From positions 372,001 through 436,000 of the forward strand of contig JBFLXA010000001.1 in the NCBI GenBank assembly GCA_040757575.1: 64,000 nucleotides of DNA, written 5' to 3'. A program made the translations under genes and the position numbers. Source of the stretch: PFJX01 sp040757575. Its GTDB lineage: Bacteria; Pseudomonadota; Gammaproteobacteria; Burkholderiales; Thiobacillaceae. Position 1 is the stretch's first letter. The number at the start of each line of letters is the position of its first letter. The notes below the pieces were generated by a model, which was not told the DNA's origin, did not search any database, and saw only the letters and a program-made list of their open reading frames with translations. Below are positions 63,088 through 64,000 of this stretch, one piece after another.

Positions 63088-63453
63088 TCAGGCCGACGGT
63101 CCGGCATCCAGCCGCGCCCGCAGTTCCTGCAACAAGCGTTCCATAAGCTGGGCCAGAACTTCCGCCTGGTCCCGGGCCTGGGGGTCAGCAATGCGGGCCA
63201 GTTCATCGGTGCGCTTGGCGGTTTCATAGAGTTCATCCGCCTTCAGGTTGCCCGCCATGCCCTTGATGCTGTGGGCGGCCAGGGCCAGGGCCGGGTAATC
63301 TTCCGCAGCGGCCAGGCTGCGAAGTGTGGCCGCCACGGTTTCCTGGGAACGCAAGGCAGTGGCGGCAATGCGCAGGGCAGAGGCTTCCTTGCCCCGGAAC
63401 TGGGCCAGCAGGGCAGGCCAGTCGATCAGGCTACCGTAGCCATCAGACATCAT
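63088..63453 (-). CDS. Stand-alone histidine phosphotransfer (Hpt) protein
   Basis: 121 residues with one Hpt domain: phospho-acceptor H61 in ALAAHSIKGMAGNL, and four predicted helices. It has no kinase or receiver part. Such proteins pass phosphate from a hybrid kinase to a response regulator. The hybrid kinase at 52900-56076 lacks its own Hpt and is a candidate donor (inference). The start ATG 63453 has an AGGTGA ribosome site. Confidence 0.88.
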   Translation of the reverse strand: MMSDGYGSLIDWPALLAQFRGKEASALRIAATALRSQETVAATLRSLAAAEDYPALALAAHSIKGMAGNLKADELYETAKRTDELARIADPQARDQAEVLAQLMERLLQELRARLDAGPSA

Positions 63454-63521
63454 GCTTGTTCACCTGTCATCAACATTGGTTCGGAACGCACGGGGCGTCT
63501 GGAGTGCATCTCGAAAATCCC

Positions 63522-63596
63522 CGCTTCGACAAGCTCAGCGCGAACAGTGCCATATAAATCATATAGTTCCGTTCGTGGCGAGCTAATCGAACGACG
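63522..63596. repeat. Dispersed imperfect inverted repeat (REP-like)
   Basis: CGCTTCGACAAGCTCAGCGC and, on the other strand, CGTTCGATTAGCTCGCCACG form imperfect arms around an AT-rich centre (CATATAAATCATATAG). The TTCGACAAGCTCA word is a widespread intergenic repeat in proteobacteria. It fills much of the 267-base gap before the EI24 gene. Confidence 0.6.
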
Positions 63597-63732
63597 TTAT
63601 CCAAGGTGCCCTGGAGTCGCCATTGTATCGTCGCTGACGGGCAAGTCTTGAGGCCTTCTTGAAGTCAAATTCGTCTTTATTGCCACCTCCCGCCCCGTTA
63701 GCATTGGGCCTGGATCGCCCATGCCCCCTCCG

Positions 63733-64000
63733 ATGAACCTCGTGTTAGCCATTTTCCGACGCGCCGGCGCAGATTTGCTGCGTCCCCGGGTGTTGTCCCT
63801 GATGTTCCTGCCCATGCTGGCCGCCCTGCTGCTGTGGGGCGTCCTGGCCTGGGTGTTCGGCGCGGCCTGGCTGGCAGGGCTGGAAGGCATGCTCACGGGC
63901 TTCGAGCTGCCCGCCTGGCTGGCGGGCCTGTCCCTGGAGTGGCTTGCCGGGCTGCTGGCCCACGCCCTGCTGGTGCTGCTGCTGATCCCGGCCGTCTACG
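63733..64000 (+). CDS. EI24/CysZ-like membrane protein, 3' end cut by window edge
   Basis: The frame from ATG 63733 (or 63721) runs open to the right edge: about 89 residues are visible. It reads NLVLAIFRRAGADLLRPRVL, then hydrophobic segments LMFLPMLAALLLWGVLAWVF and LLAHALLVLLLIPAVY, with the RPRVLSLMFLP start typical of EI24 domain proteins (CysZ relatives). Function cannot be confirmed from the fragment. Confidence 0.6.
   Translation, partial: MNLVLAIFRRAGADLLRPRVLSLMFLPMLAALLLWGVLAWVFGAAWLAGLEGMLTGFELPAWLAGLSLEWLAGLLAHALLVLLLIPAVY

Overview
The window is about 64 kb of GC-rich chromosome from a betaproteobacterium, most likely a chemolithotrophic sulfur oxidiser of the Rhodocyclales/Nitrosomonadales type. 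This rests on four things: dissimilatory-type ATP sulfurylase with APS reductase (sat-aprB-aprA); several PEP-CTERM secreted proteins; a proton-pumping pyrophosphatase beside a pyrophosphate-dependent phosphofructokinase; and gene orders seen in Betaproteobacteria (kdsB near adk, tgt/yajC/secD/secF, cheY-cheZ-cheA). The species cannot be named from sequence reading alone.

Layout. 0-1.2 kb: 3' part of an ISL3-type transposase. 1.2-7.7 kb: signalling block with two tandem cheV, cheY, cheZ, cheA and an EAL/HDOD protein. 7.8-9.0 kb: sixA-like phosphatase and a lipoprotein (minus strand). 9.2-14.2 kb: sat, aprB, aprA, then a YkgJ-type cysteine-cluster protein. 14.3-17.9 kb: a small secreted protein divergent from a CbbQ/NorQ AAA+ ATPase and its VWA partner, with a phased TGTA repeat array between them. 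17.9-21.5 kb: four PEP-CTERM genes on the minus strand, two with sigma-54-like promoters. 21.6-25.4 kb: LuxR-type response regulator divergent from an outer-membrane protein and a 7TM sensor kinase. 25.4-28.8 kb: PAS histidine kinase, a small protein, and an OmpA-family protein with an unusual repeat domain. 28.9-35.9 kb: hppA, PPi-PFK, adk, a TPR protein and kdsB. 36-44.8 kb: a SNF2 helicase and a cobalamin-riboswitch operon (btuB-btuF-btuC-btuD and a divergent PduO-like protein). 44.9-49.6 kb: CNP1-like protein, the DUF3501/Fe-S/rubrerythrin cluster, a YqaA-type membrane protein and a beta-propeller protein. 49.6-62.8 kb: secF, secD, yajC, a hybrid histidine kinase, tgt, then DUF192, MscS and DUF1152 genes on the plus strand, rhlE and queA. 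62.9-64 kb: tRNA-Leu(CAA), a lone Hpt protein, a dispersed inverted repeat and the start of an EI24-type membrane protein.

How the parts fit. AprBA and Sat oxidise sulfite to sulfate via APS, and Sat makes ATP while consuming PPi. HppA and PPi-PFK also use PPi, so three of the metabolic enzymes here share one currency. The btu operon imports B12 under riboswitch control. The most interesting less-explained items are the TGTA array, the sigma-54 signals and palindrome before a PEP-CTERM gene, the OmpA repeat domain, the active-site-degenerate PduO-like protein in the B12 operon, short peptide motifs in CheZ that resemble its CheY-docking tail, and the rubrerythrin/Fe-S/DUF3501 unit with a perfect palindrome upstream. 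No CRISPR array, prophage or rRNA was seen.
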